A stretch of 8,654 nucleotides of DNA, from positions 1 to 8,654 of the forward strand of contig JAITTK010000081.1 in assembly GCA_031287135.1 (NCBI GenBank). The letters are read 5' to 3'. The position numbers and the translations under genes were made by a program. Under the pieces are notes generated by a model. That model did not search any database, was not told where the DNA came from, and saw nothing but the letters and a program-made list of their open reading frames with translations. Numbering within the stretch: the first letter of the stretch is position 1; each line of letters begins with the position of its first letter. Source of the DNA: Candidatus Methanoplasma reticulitermitis. Its GTDB lineage: Archaea; Thermoplasmatota; Thermoplasmata; Methanomassiliicoccales; Methanomethylophilaceae. Below, in pieces: positions 1-6,344 of the stretch.

Positions 1-1
1 G

Positions 2-901
2 GACTTGGTACAGATCGCGTTCGCCGGAATAGCTGGTGACAGACAGCATATAAACGGCATGCGGGGGCTGAACATTCATCTTTATGAAGGAGCTCTGAAA
101 AGAGGCAATATCGTAGCGACCGACGGTACGCTTATACCTCCGGGGCATTTAATGTCGGAACTGTACCTATCCACGGATCCGTATATCGCGGGCATAAGCG
201 GAAATGCCGACGGCGTCGCGGAATTGCTTGATTCGGCCGGGATCGGCAGGGAGAAGTACTCCGGAGATCTCACGGAAAACGAGAGGAGGAAACTGTCGTC
301 CCTCATCGCACTGAAACTAACTGAGCAGGGGACCCCGATACAGACGATGCTGGAGATCTCACGCCCCAGATATCAGTTGAAAGACTGGGGTATGGATGCG
401 GAGACATTGGCGACGTTGCTTAACGGATGCGGACGTCTGGGTCTCGGGGGCGTAGGGGTATCCGCAGGCATGGGGGATATGAATGGTCTCTCCAAGGCGA
501 GAGAACTCGAGAATGTCTCAAGGTCCCAGATAATGGAAGGGGCATCGTCCCTTGAGAAATCCGGCCTGAATCAGATGAAAAACATCCAATGGTTCGACAG
601 TTCGGATTTGGGATTCACGGGGATGATATGCGGGATCGCCATGCAGTTCATGGGTGACCCATCGAAACCGACGATCGGCATAAACCGCTCCGAGGACATT
701 GCAAAGATATCGGGGAGGGCAACGGACGATCTTCTGGAAAAAGGTGTCGATCTGTCGGCAGCTCTGAAAAAGGCATGCGCCTCGGTCGGAGGCACCGGCG
801 GAGGACACAGAATAGCCAGCGGAGGTTCTTGCTCTGCAGAGAGGACCGAAGAGTTCCTGTCAAATCTCGACAGAATAATCGGAGAACAGCTCAGTATCTA
901 A
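2..901 (+). CDS. RecJ/GAN-like DHH-family single-strand exonuclease, C-terminal part (5' end outside window)
   Basis: The reading frame is already open at the first bases of the window: a GAC codon precedes the TTG at 5, so that TTG is probably internal and the true start lies upstream. About 299 residues are visible. Near the C-terminus is the DHHA1 signature GGTGGGHRIASGG (about residues 262-274), the nucleic-acid-binding glycine motif of RecJ-type phosphoesterases. The visible N-terminal stretch (FAGIAGDRQHINGMRGLN) matches the end of the DHH domain, where family members have a conserved GD. The DHH aspartate/histidine motifs themselves must lie in the missing part; archaeal members are roughly 450-480 residues long. 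Archaeal RecJ-like proteins (GAN, relatives of eukaryotic Cdc45) digest single-stranded DNA or RNA and can associate with the GINS/MCM replication machinery; which paralogue this is cannot be told here. The gene ends in TAA, 14 bases from the convergent kae1. Confidence 0.85.
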   Translation, partial: DLVQIAFAGIAGDRQHINGMRGLNIHLYEGALKRGNIVATDGTLIPPGHLMSELYLSTDPYIAGISGNADGVAELLDSAGIGREKYSGDLTENERRKLSSLIALKLTEQGTPIQTMLEISRPRYQLKDWGMDAETLATLLNGCGRLGLGGVGVSAGMGDMNGLSKARELENVSRSQIMEGASSLEKSGLNQMKNIQWFDSSDLGFTGMICGIAMQFMGDPSKPTIGINRSEDIAKISGRATDDLLEKGVDLSAALKKACASVGGTGGGHRIASGGSCSAERTEEFLSNLDRIIGEQLSI

Positions 902-915
902 GCTCGTTCGGGACG

Positions 916-1896
916 TCATCTCCAGACTACATCGACCTCATCCGTCCGGAATCTCTGTCTTATCGCGGTATCTTTGATGTCCATCCTCACTCCGGAGCCA
1001 TACATTATGTTCCCAAGCCAAGCTATCATCGCGCCGTTGTCGACACATAGTTTTCTGTCGGGCACGGACATCTCCGCCCCTCGGTCCTCGGCCATGATCC
1101 GGACCATATCCTGCAGACGCATATTCTGAGCGACCCCCCCACCCAATAGAACCTCGTCTTTGCATATGTGCGCCATGGCCCTCTCCGTGACCTCGGTCAG
1201 CATGGAGAACGCGGTCTCCTGTACCGAGTATGCGATGTCCTCCAGACGGTGCCCCTTTTTCCTGAGTGCCAGAGCGGCGGTCATGATCCCGGAGAAGGCC
1301 ACATCCATCCCCTTTACCGAATATGGGAGGTTCAGGAGTTTATCTCCCCCCTTCGCGAGCTTCTCGATCGTCGGTCCGGCATAGAATCCGAGGCCCAATT
1401 CACGCCCGAGCTTGTCCAGCATGTTTCCGATGCCTATGTCCTGGGTTTCCCCGAATATACGGTATCTTCCCTCCGAATACGCAATGACCTGTGTGTTCCC
1501 TCCGGATGCATACAGAAGAACGGGATCATCGCAGCCTGTGGTTGCATTCCCGATCTCGATATGCGCTATACAGTGGTTCACTCCGATTATCGGAACTCCC
1601 AGTCTCGATGACAGCGAACGTGCCGCCGTGGCCGCGACCCTCAGACATGGGCCCAGTCCGGGTCCCATGGAGAATGATATGAGATCGACATCGCCCAGGG
1701 TTATCCCGGCCTCTTCCGTCGCCCTGCATATGACGGATGCGACGACATCTGAATGGTGATTTGCCGCTTCCCTCGGATGCAGTCCCCCCTCCTGCGGTCT
1801 GAACATGTCGATCACGTTCGATAAGACCTTCTTTTCCGAATCAACCACGCCTGCTCCGAGCGTGTGGGCGGTTCCTTCGATGCCGAGTGTTATCAT
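916..1896 (-). CDS. kae1: Kae1, tRNA N6-threonylcarbamoyladenosine (t6A37) synthase catalytic subunit
   Basis: Kae1/TsaD/OSGEP transfers the threonylcarbamoyl group to A37 of ANN-decoding tRNAs as the catalytic subunit of the cytoplasmic KEOPS complex. The protein begins [18 protein letters not shown], the classic start of the ASKHA ATPase fold. It carries HPREAANHH (about residues 40-48), the metal-binding NHCIAHIE motif (H108 and H112), the phosphate-binding YASGGNTQV, a second glycine loop LLGGGVAQN, and DNGAMIAW with the third metal ligand D286. I chose the ATG at 1896 because homologues start there; an in-frame ATG at 1917 would add seven residues (MYVPSAP) and lies very close to a TATA-like box at 1923-1932. 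At 326 residues the protein ends right after the Kae1 domain, so it is not fused to the Bud32 kinase as in many euryarchaea. It is convergent with the RecJ-like gene and lies 102 bases beyond the end of the nuclease cassette on the same strand. Confidence 0.95.
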   Translation of the reverse strand: MITLGIEGTAHTLGAGVVDSEKKVLSNVIDMFRPQEGGLHPREAANHHSDVVASVICRATEEAGITLGDVDLISFSMGPGLGPCLRVAATAARSLSSRLGVPIIGVNHCIAHIEIGNATTGCDDPVLLYASGGNTQVIAYSEGRYRIFGETQDIGIGNMLDKLGRELGLGFYAGPTIEKLAKGGDKLLNLPYSVKGMDVAFSGIMTAALALRKKGHRLEDIAYSVQETAFSMLTEVTERAMAHICKDEVLLGGGVAQNMRLQDMVRIMAEDRGAEMSVPDRKLCVDNGAMIAWLGNIMYGSGVRMDIKDTAIRQRFRTDEVDVVWR

Positions 1897-1922
1897 GGGT
1901 GCAGACGGAACATACAATGACA

Positions 1923-1932
1923 GAATATCAAA
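1923..1932 (-). promoter_or_regulatory. Possible TATA-like box of kae1
   Basis: On the minus strand the sequence TTTGATATTC is centred about 32 bases before the ATG at 1896. With the usual archaeal spacing of about 26 bases, transcription would begin near 1902, giving a leader of only some six bases. That would agree with the absence of any purine-rich ribosome binding site and with the shorter kae1 start. The match to a TATA consensus is weak, and read-through from the upstream cassette is an alternative source of kae1 mRNA. Confidence 0.25.
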
Positions 1933-1998
1933 CTGACCTTTGCGAATCCGACCGATGATGATCCATACGATTATCGGAATCCGATCAATCTCAACGGG

Positions 1999-2847
1999 TC
2001 AGAGATATATCTTGAGCCCACCGTACTGTTGGCTGTATTCGGAGATCATGTCGCAAGGTCCCTCGAACGGAGATATCTGGCTCAATCCGGCCAGGACGAT
2101 CGTGTTATCGACGCATACGACAGTCCCGCTTTCATGCGGCCTCACGACCATCACCCTGTGATCGAGACTGAGGTGGACGAAATACCTTGATTTGCTGAAG
2201 AATTGGCTGTATATCCTGTCCGGCCCATCGCGCCTGATGCTTATATCGTTCGTACCGAACATGCCGTCAAATGAGACGGGATCCGATGCGGTTTTGTCCG
2301 CCTTGTGTTTCTCCGGTCTATTCGCCAGATTTTTTTGTTCCTGAAGCGATGCTATTATCTGTTTGTTCTCGGTATCCCTCTGTTCGAATTGGTGCATCTC
2401 ATCCTTCATCGTCTCTATCTTTTTCTCGTACTCAGCTCTGATATCGTTTACCGCCTGTGTCAGCTGTTCGTTCATCATCTCTTTGTACTTGTCCTCGAGG
2501 AGCGGTTCGATTATGTGCCTCTGCTCTTTCCAAACAGCGTTGGCGATCTCTTCTATCTGGTCCCTTTTGAGTTCGTACATGAAGGACGAATCGATTCTCT
2601 GCAAACCTTTGGCGAAGTAATAGTTCCCTTTCGACTTATCAAGGGAACAGATCCAAGTATCTCCCGGGGATATCGTTTTCTCACTGTCCCAGTGCCTGAA
2701 TACCGGAATGCCCTTATGCCAGGCAGTGATTTTTCCGCTGTCATCCTCGGCGAATGACAGGATCACATTTTTCCTCAGGCCGCCCCAATCCTCCTCGGAC
2801 AGTCCGTATTGTTCACTGTATTCCGCAATGAAATTGTTGAAATCCAT
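1999..2847 (-). CDS. Coiled-coil protein of unknown function, third gene of nuclease cassette
   Basis: I do not recognise the 282-residue product. It has no signal peptide or membrane segment, so it should be cytoplasmic. Residues 25-88 look beta-rich (for example GDTWICSL and NYYFAKGL). Residues about 92-172 are charged and helical, with a probable coiled coil from about 118 to 172 rich in E, K, Q and M. A polar linker (about 173-188) follows, then a second beta-rich block (about 205-260, including SRYFVHLSLDHRVMVVRP). The heptapeptide EYSEQYG near the N-terminus (residues 9-15) recurs as EYSQQYG close to the C-terminus (270-276). The start is well supported: the ATG overlaps the TGA of the NYN gene by one base (TGATG), and AGGTG lies seven bases upstream. 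This coupling implies co-translation with the NYN nuclease, so a partner, scaffold or regulator role is plausible, but that is inference. Confidence 0.85.
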   Translation of the reverse strand: MDFNNFIAEYSEQYGLSEEDWGGLRKNVILSFAEDDSGKITAWHKGIPVFRHWDSEKTISPGDTWICSLDKSKGNYYFAKGLQRIDSSFMYELKRDQIEEIANAVWKEQRHIIEPLLEDKYKEMMNEQLTQAVNDIRAEYEKKIETMKDEMHQFEQRDTENKQIIASLQEQKNLANRPEKHKADKTASDPVSFDGMFGTNDISIRRDGPDRIYSQFFSKSRYFVHLSLDHRVMVVRPHESGTVVCVDNTIVLAGLSQISPFEGPCDMISEYSQQYGGLKIYL

Positions 2848-3497
2848 CAGACACCACCTTCTTCCCTGCTGTCCGATGCCTCGGCGGGTGTTTCCTCAGT
2901 GACATACTCATCGGGGACTTCGGGATCGACAGAGTCTTCTTTCGGGTTGCACATGGACAGGAGCGGGACTTTATCCAGATCATGGAATTTATCCGCCGTC
3001 TTCATCAGTGCCTTACCGATAGATACGCCGAATGCCGCCACTTCCACTCTTTTGCCGGCGGCCTGAACGTGCTGTATCGCAGGAACGAAGTCCTGATCCC
3101 CGCTCACGACGATCGCTATATCATAACTGTCCCTGAGTGCATGGACGACCATTTCGCACGCCATGGCGACATCCACTTCCTTCTGCTCTCTTTTAACGGG
3201 ATCGAACGATTCTCTCGCGACGACTCTGAATCCGAGGTACCGGAGCCTGTCGTGGAAACGCGCGGAACCGTCGTCCTCGCCAAATGGTTTCCGTGTATCG
3301 AAGGCATACGCCGCCACGAGTTCGCGCGGGCCTACCAACTGCACGGCCAGAGTATACAGGTCCAGCTTGAAAGGCGCGGACTTTTCGATAAGGTTCACGC
3401 TTTCGAGCACATTTCTGAGATCTATGAATAACATCACTTTGTTGTGTCTGTTGTTGGATATCAAAGTCATTTGGTCGTCCCTTATATGCGTGCGCAT
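2847..3497 (-). CDS. NYN-domain (LabA/DUF88-like, PIN-fold) putative ribonuclease, second gene of nuclease cassette
   Basis: The 216-residue protein has the NYN/PIN-like core. MLFIDLRNVLES (residues 22-33) supplies the first acidic residue, D26. KEVDVAMACEMV (106-117) supplies D109 and E115. VVSGDQDFVPAI (130-141) supplies D134 and D136 in the hallmark SGDxDF motif. It then continues with GKRVEVAAFG as the last core strand. Members bind a metal ion through these acidic residues and usually cut RNA. The last 35 residues or so are acidic and probably disordered. The ATG at 3497 directly follows the TGA of the Mrr-like gene (TGAATG), which argues for translational coupling; ATG codons at 3470 and 3434 are alternatives that keep the domain intact, and 3470 has a weak AAGGG upstream. 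Position 115 is Glu, where an Asp is common in the family, but a metal site still looks complete. The target is unknown; the context suggests work alongside the DNA nuclease encoded just upstream. Confidence 0.9.
   Translation of the reverse strand: MRTHIRDDQMTLISNNRHNKVMLFIDLRNVLESVNLIEKSAPFKLDLYTLAVQLVGPRELVAAYAFDTRKPFGEDDGSARFHDRLRYLGFRVVARESFDPVKREQKEVDVAMACEMVVHALRDSYDIAIVVSGDQDFVPAIQHVQAAGKRVEVAAFGVSIGKALMKTADKFHDLDKVPLLSMCNPKEDSVDPEVPDEYVTEETPAEASDSREEGGV
2855..2860 (-). promoter_or_regulatory. Ribosome binding site for the coiled-coil gene
   Basis: The minus strand reads AAGGTG, complementary to the archaeal 16S rRNA 3' end, seven bases before the ATG at 2847. It lies inside the last codons of the NYN gene, so re-initiation at the TGATG junction and independent initiation are both possible. 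It fixes the start of the coiled-coil protein. Confidence 0.6.
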
Positions 3498-4706
3498 TCA
3501 TTTATAACTCTTTATCTTGGCACCGTTCTCTTTGTTCGCGCATGTTCCGCATATAGGCTCTTTCTTCCCCAGGAACCTGCTTATGCAGAAAGCACAGTTC
3601 ACGCAGAGCGTCTTCCCGCACCTGCTGCAAAGCACCCCGTGTTTATCGTCCGCTATACTGCCGCATTTCACACACACTATGCCGCCATCGCGGATGCCGC
3701 CGCCGCATATGTCGCATTTGTGGAATTTGGGTTCCATGATGATGAAATTATCCGAACTGCTCTCAAGAGACCTTATGTGTCTGTTTACTCCGAACATCTC
3801 GTACTCGACATCCGAAAGGGGGAGGAACAGGCACATGATATTTTGGATGGTGATGTCTTTCTTCGAGGGGACACACGTCTTCATGCCGGGTTTATTGGAC
3901 TTGGCGATGTACGGGACATATTTCGTGTGATCGCTGCGCACTCTGCTGTAGACGCTGTCAAGTATCTGTTTTCTGGGTTTCAGAAGTCCCCCTTCCTTGC
4001 CTTCCGGAGTGTAGGCCATCCTCGGGGCCATGTCGAATATTCTGACAAAGTCCTCATCCTCGATTTTTCCGGTCCTCTCGCTTACGTAAAAATATCCCTC
4101 CCCCGTCTCTTTATGTATGACTTTACCGGATGCCTCGAACTCCGCGTCCACCCGATAATTGATCCTGTAGAACGGGACGCGGGTGATGTCCCTGTTGATG
4201 ATCGAGATATTCAGTCCGATATCATCCGAGCACCGCAAGTCCCGTTTCATCCTTTTGGACAGATTATCTCTGAATTCCCTGTTGCTGTTGGATATTATCG
4301 TGAATGCCTCTGGCTCTTCTCTCTTGTAGATGAGTTTTATGCCGGCTTTATAAGCCATGGCAGCGAGCTTCTCGATATCTACAAGCGTTATGGGGAGGCC
4401 GTTCTCTTCGATATGTTTCTGCGCCGTACCCGCGAAACGGCCGGACGTGACCATGATCCCCTCCCCGGCCCCCTTCCTTTTCATTGCCAGGAAGAATTTT
4501 TCCACGGCCAGTCTGCCGATGGGAGACTTGGCGGGGTGTTTGCATTCAACGGCGATCTTGCTGTTATTCAGGACCACGAAGTCCGTGCCGCCGTCTTCGG
4601 AGAGGAACGGTCTCTTCACCTTTGATTTGTAATAAGCCGAGAATATCTCCTCACATAGTTGTTCGAAGCCCTCGCTGTCAAGGCCTTCTGTGTAGAGAGT
4701 CTTCAT
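3498..4706 (-). CDS. Mrr-like PD-(D/E)XK restriction-type endonuclease with C-terminal zinc ribbons, first gene of cassette
   Basis: The 402-residue protein opens with an Mrr-type catalytic domain (about residues 8-120). The region GFEQLCEEIF is followed by SEDGGTDFVV with catalytic D42, then VECK with E54 and K56, then GIMVTSGRFAGTAQ and a final ITLVDIEKLAAM. This is the standard order of the restriction-endonuclease fold, so metal-dependent DNA cleavage is likely. Residues about 125-325 form a mixed domain I do not recognise. The C-terminus holds eleven cysteines in zinc-ribbon spacing: CDIC and CVKC (331/334 and 345/348), then CSRCGKTLCVNCAFC and CGTC (360-389), probably two or more zinc sites for nucleic acid or protein binding. 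Typical Mrr proteins are shorter (about 300 residues) with an N-terminal winged helix, so this architecture is unusual. No Shine-Dalgarno precedes the ATG, so a leaderless mRNA is possible. It heads the cassette and is divergent from tRNA-Val. Confidence 0.9.
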   Translation of the reverse strand: MKTLYTEGLDSEGFEQLCEEIFSAYYKSKVKRPFLSEDGGTDFVVLNNSKIAVECKHPAKSPIGRLAVEKFFLAMKRKGAGEGIMVTSGRFAGTAQKHIEENGLPITLVDIEKLAAMAYKAGIKLIYKREEPEAFTIISNSNREFRDNLSKRMKRDLRCSDDIGLNISIINRDITRVPFYRINYRVDAEFEASGKVIHKETGEGYFYVSERTGKIEDEDFVRIFDMAPRMAYTPEGKEGGLLKPRKQILDSVYSRVRSDHTKYVPYIAKSNKPGMKTCVPSKKDITIQNIMCLFLPLSDVEYEMFGVNRHIRSLESSSDNFIIMEPKFHKCDICGGGIRDGGIVCVKCGSIADDKHGVLCSRCGKTLCVNCAFCISRFLGKKEPICGTCANKENGAKIKSYK

Positions 4707-4710
4707 GAAT

Positions 4711-4722
4711 ATACGGAGGGAC
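4711..4722 (+). repeat. Left arm of inverted repeat flanking tRNA-Val
   Basis: ATACGGAGGGAC is the near-perfect reverse complement (11 of 12 bases, ten in a row) of GTCCCTCCGTGT at 4988-4999. The two arms bracket the tRNA and its flanks, 265 bases apart. The left arm also lies just upstream of the Mrr-like start codon. A chance occurrence is possible. Confidence 0.4.
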
Positions 4723-4742
4723 GTTTTTGTTTTTGATTGTTT
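4722..4742 (-). promoter_or_regulatory. A-rich possible promoter element for the nuclease cassette
   Basis: Read on the minus strand this stretch is an A-rich tract broken by C and T, centred about 26 bases before the ATG at 4706. This is where a TATA box would sit for a leaderless mRNA, which would also explain why no ribosome binding site is visible. It is not a good TATA match. The palindromic ATTATAAT at 4785-4792 is the alternative; used in the leftward direction it would give a leader of about 55 bases. Confidence 0.25.
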
Positions 4743-4783
4743 TGCACCATCGTCTCACAGACAGAACAAGGTCCAGGCTGGAA

Positions 4784-4794
4784 AATTATAATAA
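4784..4794 (+). promoter_or_regulatory. TATA-like box of tRNA-Val
   Basis: AATTATAATAA lies about 30 bases before the first base of the tRNA. At usual archaeal spacing this puts transcription start near 4815, leaving about four bases of 5' leader for RNase P. The core octamer ATTATAAT is its own reverse complement, so it could also serve leftward transcription of the nuclease cassette. Confidence 0.55.
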
Positions 4795-4818
4795 CCAATA
4801 GCGGATACGAGTCGCATC

Positions 4819-4894
4819 GGGCTCGTGGTCTAGGGGTTATGACGTCGCCTTGACATGGCGGAGGTCGCCGGTTCAAATCCGGCCGAGCCCACCA
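4819..4894 (+). tRNA. tRNA-Val (anticodon GAC), CCA encoded
   Basis: The cloverleaf can be folded by hand. The acceptor GGGCTCG pairs with CGAGCCC over seven base pairs (4819-4825 with 4884-4890). The D arm lies around GTCTAGGGGTTATGAC. The anticodon stem TCGCC/GGCGG closes the seven-base loop TTGACAT with anticodon GAC, reading GUC and GUU valine codons. The T arm GCCGG-TTCAAAT-CCGGC is perfect. A is the discriminator base, and CCA is encoded at 4892-4894. I see no intron. The gene stands alone, on the strand opposite to the nuclease cassette and the proA-proB operon. Confidence 0.97.
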
Positions 4895-4987
4895 CATATT
4901 ATAATCAAATAGTGACCTGGGCACCCTATTTACGCGGAATACCGTACAAGGTTTAGAAAGCTATCGCTGGAGATATGCTGTTTTTCA

Positions 4988-4999
4988 GTCCCTCCGTGT
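4988..4999 (-). repeat. Right arm of inverted repeat flanking tRNA-Val
   Basis: GTCCCTCCGTGT is the partner of the arm at 4711-4722. It follows directly on the T5 run at 4981-4985. No target-site duplication next to the arms was seen, so a transposon-end explanation has no further support. Confidence 0.4.
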
Positions 5000-5065
5000 C
5001 TGTTGATGAAGGTCACTGCGGGATTGTCATCTTATTCCACGACCGTCAGCGATGAGGTCCGACCT

Positions 5066-5157
5066 GCTCCGACAGAACAGGGGATTACTCTGCAATCTTT
5101 GTAAGTTTTCACTTCATCACTTGGTAATATAATTCAACTCTGGCAGTAAGTCGGAGC
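5066..5157. repeat. Nested inverted repeats, possible RNA stem
   Basis: GCTCCGAC (5066-5073) is the exact reverse complement of GTCGGAGC (5150-5157). Just inside it, TTACT (5085-5089) pairs with AGTAA (5145-5149), leaving an 11-base bulge on one side. The two helices would close a domain of about 92 bases in a transcript of either strand. On the minus strand it would sit in the proB 3' untranslated region. The loop is long, so stability is uncertain. Confidence 0.35.
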
Positions 5158-5213
5158 CGTGGAGAAGAGAGGCATCGCGAAAGGAAAACGGCCTGATGCT
5201 CAAACCGCCGGTC

Positions 5214-6344
5214 TCAAAGAACAACGATATTCTCGCTGAGGATGACATCATCGTACTTCTTCGCACCTAGGACATCCTCTATCCTCGAGCTGTGAAGGCC
5301 GTGTATCTCCGACACCTCCCAAGAGTTGTAATTGGATATCCCCTTGGCTATGACGGCATCCCCATGCACTATGTCCACCACATCCCCTTCCGCAAAGTGC
5401 CCCGACACATCCGTTATTCCGACAGGAAGCAGAGACAGGTGATTCTTTATCGCATTGACCGCACCCCTGTCAACAGATATTGATCCATGTGATACGGCGG
5501 ATTTCAGCCATCTTCTTTTTTTGGACATGCAAGTGTCGGATAGGAATACGGTGCCTATCTCCTCACCATTCACTGTCCTGGATATGACATCGTCCACCGC
5601 ATTCGAGACTATGACCATCCTGCAGCCGGCATCCTTGCAGATATTCGCCGCAGCGATCTTCGTTCTCATCCCCCCTACGCCCTGCCCCGAAACCGGATCC
5701 CCGGCCATATCCTCTATCTCCGGCGTGACCTCCTCGACGACGGAGATGAAATTCGCGTCCTCGTGTATGTTGGGGTTCCTGTCGTAAAGGCCGTCGACAT
5801 CGGACAGGATGATCAATAGGTCCGCATCAACTCTGCTGGCTATCATGGCGGACAGCGTATCGTTGTCTCCGAATACATGTTCTATCTCTTTTATCGAGAC
5901 GGCATCGTTCTCGTTGAATATCGGGACAACGTCATGTTTGAGAAGGGAATCTATGGTATTGTTGAGATTGAGCACGCTCTCCCGGTCAGAGTATATGTCC
6001 ATGGTCAGAAGGATCTGCGCCGCCAGCATACCGTGTTTCTGGAAACTCTCGTTCCATCTCTGCATGAGTATGCTCTGTCCGACGGAGGATGCCGCCTGTC
6101 GTATCGGGATGTTGTTCGGGTTCGGATGAATATCCATCGCCTTCAGCCCCAACCCTATGGCCCCGGATGTTACGACGAGTACCTCTCTGCCTTGATCCTT
6201 GAGTGCCCTGACCTGCCGGGCGATCGAATCCATCATCTCCTCCGATGCCGCGGAGCCGCCCTTCGTTATCGTTGTGGTTCCAACCTTGATGACGATCCTT
6301 TCCACATCTCCCAGCATTTCTTTCCTATCCATGCTATCACTCAT
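5214..6344 (-). CDS. proB: Glutamate 5-kinase with C-terminal PUA domain
   Basis: ProB phosphorylates L-glutamate with ATP to gamma-glutamyl phosphate, the first step of proline synthesis in the cytoplasm. The amino-acid-kinase domain spans about residues 14-270. It shows VIKVGTTT with phosphate-binding K20, VVTSGAIGLG (57-66), FNENDAVS (143-150), FGDNDTLSA (158-166), the nucleotide-loop SDVDGLYDRNP (181-191) and VGGMRTKIAAA (223-233). A PUA domain follows (about 276-376). It matches the two-domain arrangement known from bacterial ProB, where the PUA domain affects feedback inhibition and oligomer state. At 376 residues it is full length. The ATG at 6344 overlaps the end of proA by eight bases, indicating coupling; an ATG at 6332, four bases beyond the proA stop, would remove four residues and is an alternative. 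It has no separate promoter that I can see. Confidence 0.96.
   Translation of the reverse strand: MSDSMDRKEMLGDVERIVIKVGTTTITKGGSAASEEMMDSIARQVRALKDQGREVLVVTSGAIGLGLKAMDIHPNPNNIPIRQAASSVGQSILMQRWNESFQKHGMLAAQILLTMDIYSDRESVLNLNNTIDSLLKHDVVPIFNENDAVSIKEIEHVFGDNDTLSAMIASRVDADLLIILSDVDGLYDRNPNIHEDANFISVVEEVTPEIEDMAGDPVSGQGVGGMRTKIAAANICKDAGCRMVIVSNAVDDVISRTVNGEEIGTVFLSDTCMSKKRRWLKSAVSHGSISVDRGAVNAIKNHLSLLPVGITDVSGHFAEGDVVDIVHGDAVIAKGISNYNSWEVSEIHGLHSSRIEDVLGAKKYDDVILSENIVVL

Larger units (their letters stand above)
4895..5213. other. 319-base intergenic region with no convincing protein gene
   Basis: Between tRNA-Val and the end of proB no reading frame resembles its neighbours. The region has a second palindromic ATTATAAT box (4898-4905), a T5 run at 4981-4985 that could end the tRNA transcript, and a third AT box TAATATAATT (5125-5134). 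It also has nested inverted repeats at 5066-5157 (GCTCCGAC with GTCGGAGC, then TTACT with AGTAA). An ATG at 5006 opens a frame of only 32 codons with no ribosome binding site. The region may hold an unannotated small RNA or simply the 3' untranslated region of proB. Confidence 0.5.

Noticed and set aside
1897..1917. Upstream ATG of kae1 at 1917
   Set aside because: It would add MYVPSAP before the conserved [12 protein letters not shown] start, has no ribosome binding site, and lies very close to the likely promoter box.
3444..4625. Long plus-strand open frame (393 codons) opposite the Mrr-like gene
   Set aside because: It is a mirror of the minus-strand gene, which has clear Mrr and zinc-ribbon motifs; the plus-strand product has no recognisable domain and low-complexity H/F/Y-rich stretches.
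4703..4924. 73-codon minus-strand frame with WARPDLNRRPPPCQGD
   Set aside because: It is the antisense translation of the tRNA-Val gene, a well-known spurious peptide type in annotations; it also runs into the Mrr-like start region.
5002..5060. C/D-box guide RNA motifs (TTGATGA near 5004, CGATGAG near 5050)
   Set aside because: C-like boxes are present, but no correctly spaced CTGA D boxes follow, so a C/D sRNA is not supported.
5006..5104. 32-codon plus-strand ORF starting ATG AAG GTC
   Set aside because: No ribosome binding site, no known similarity, and the frame is open upstream without a start until a TGA at 4913; too short to support without conservation data.
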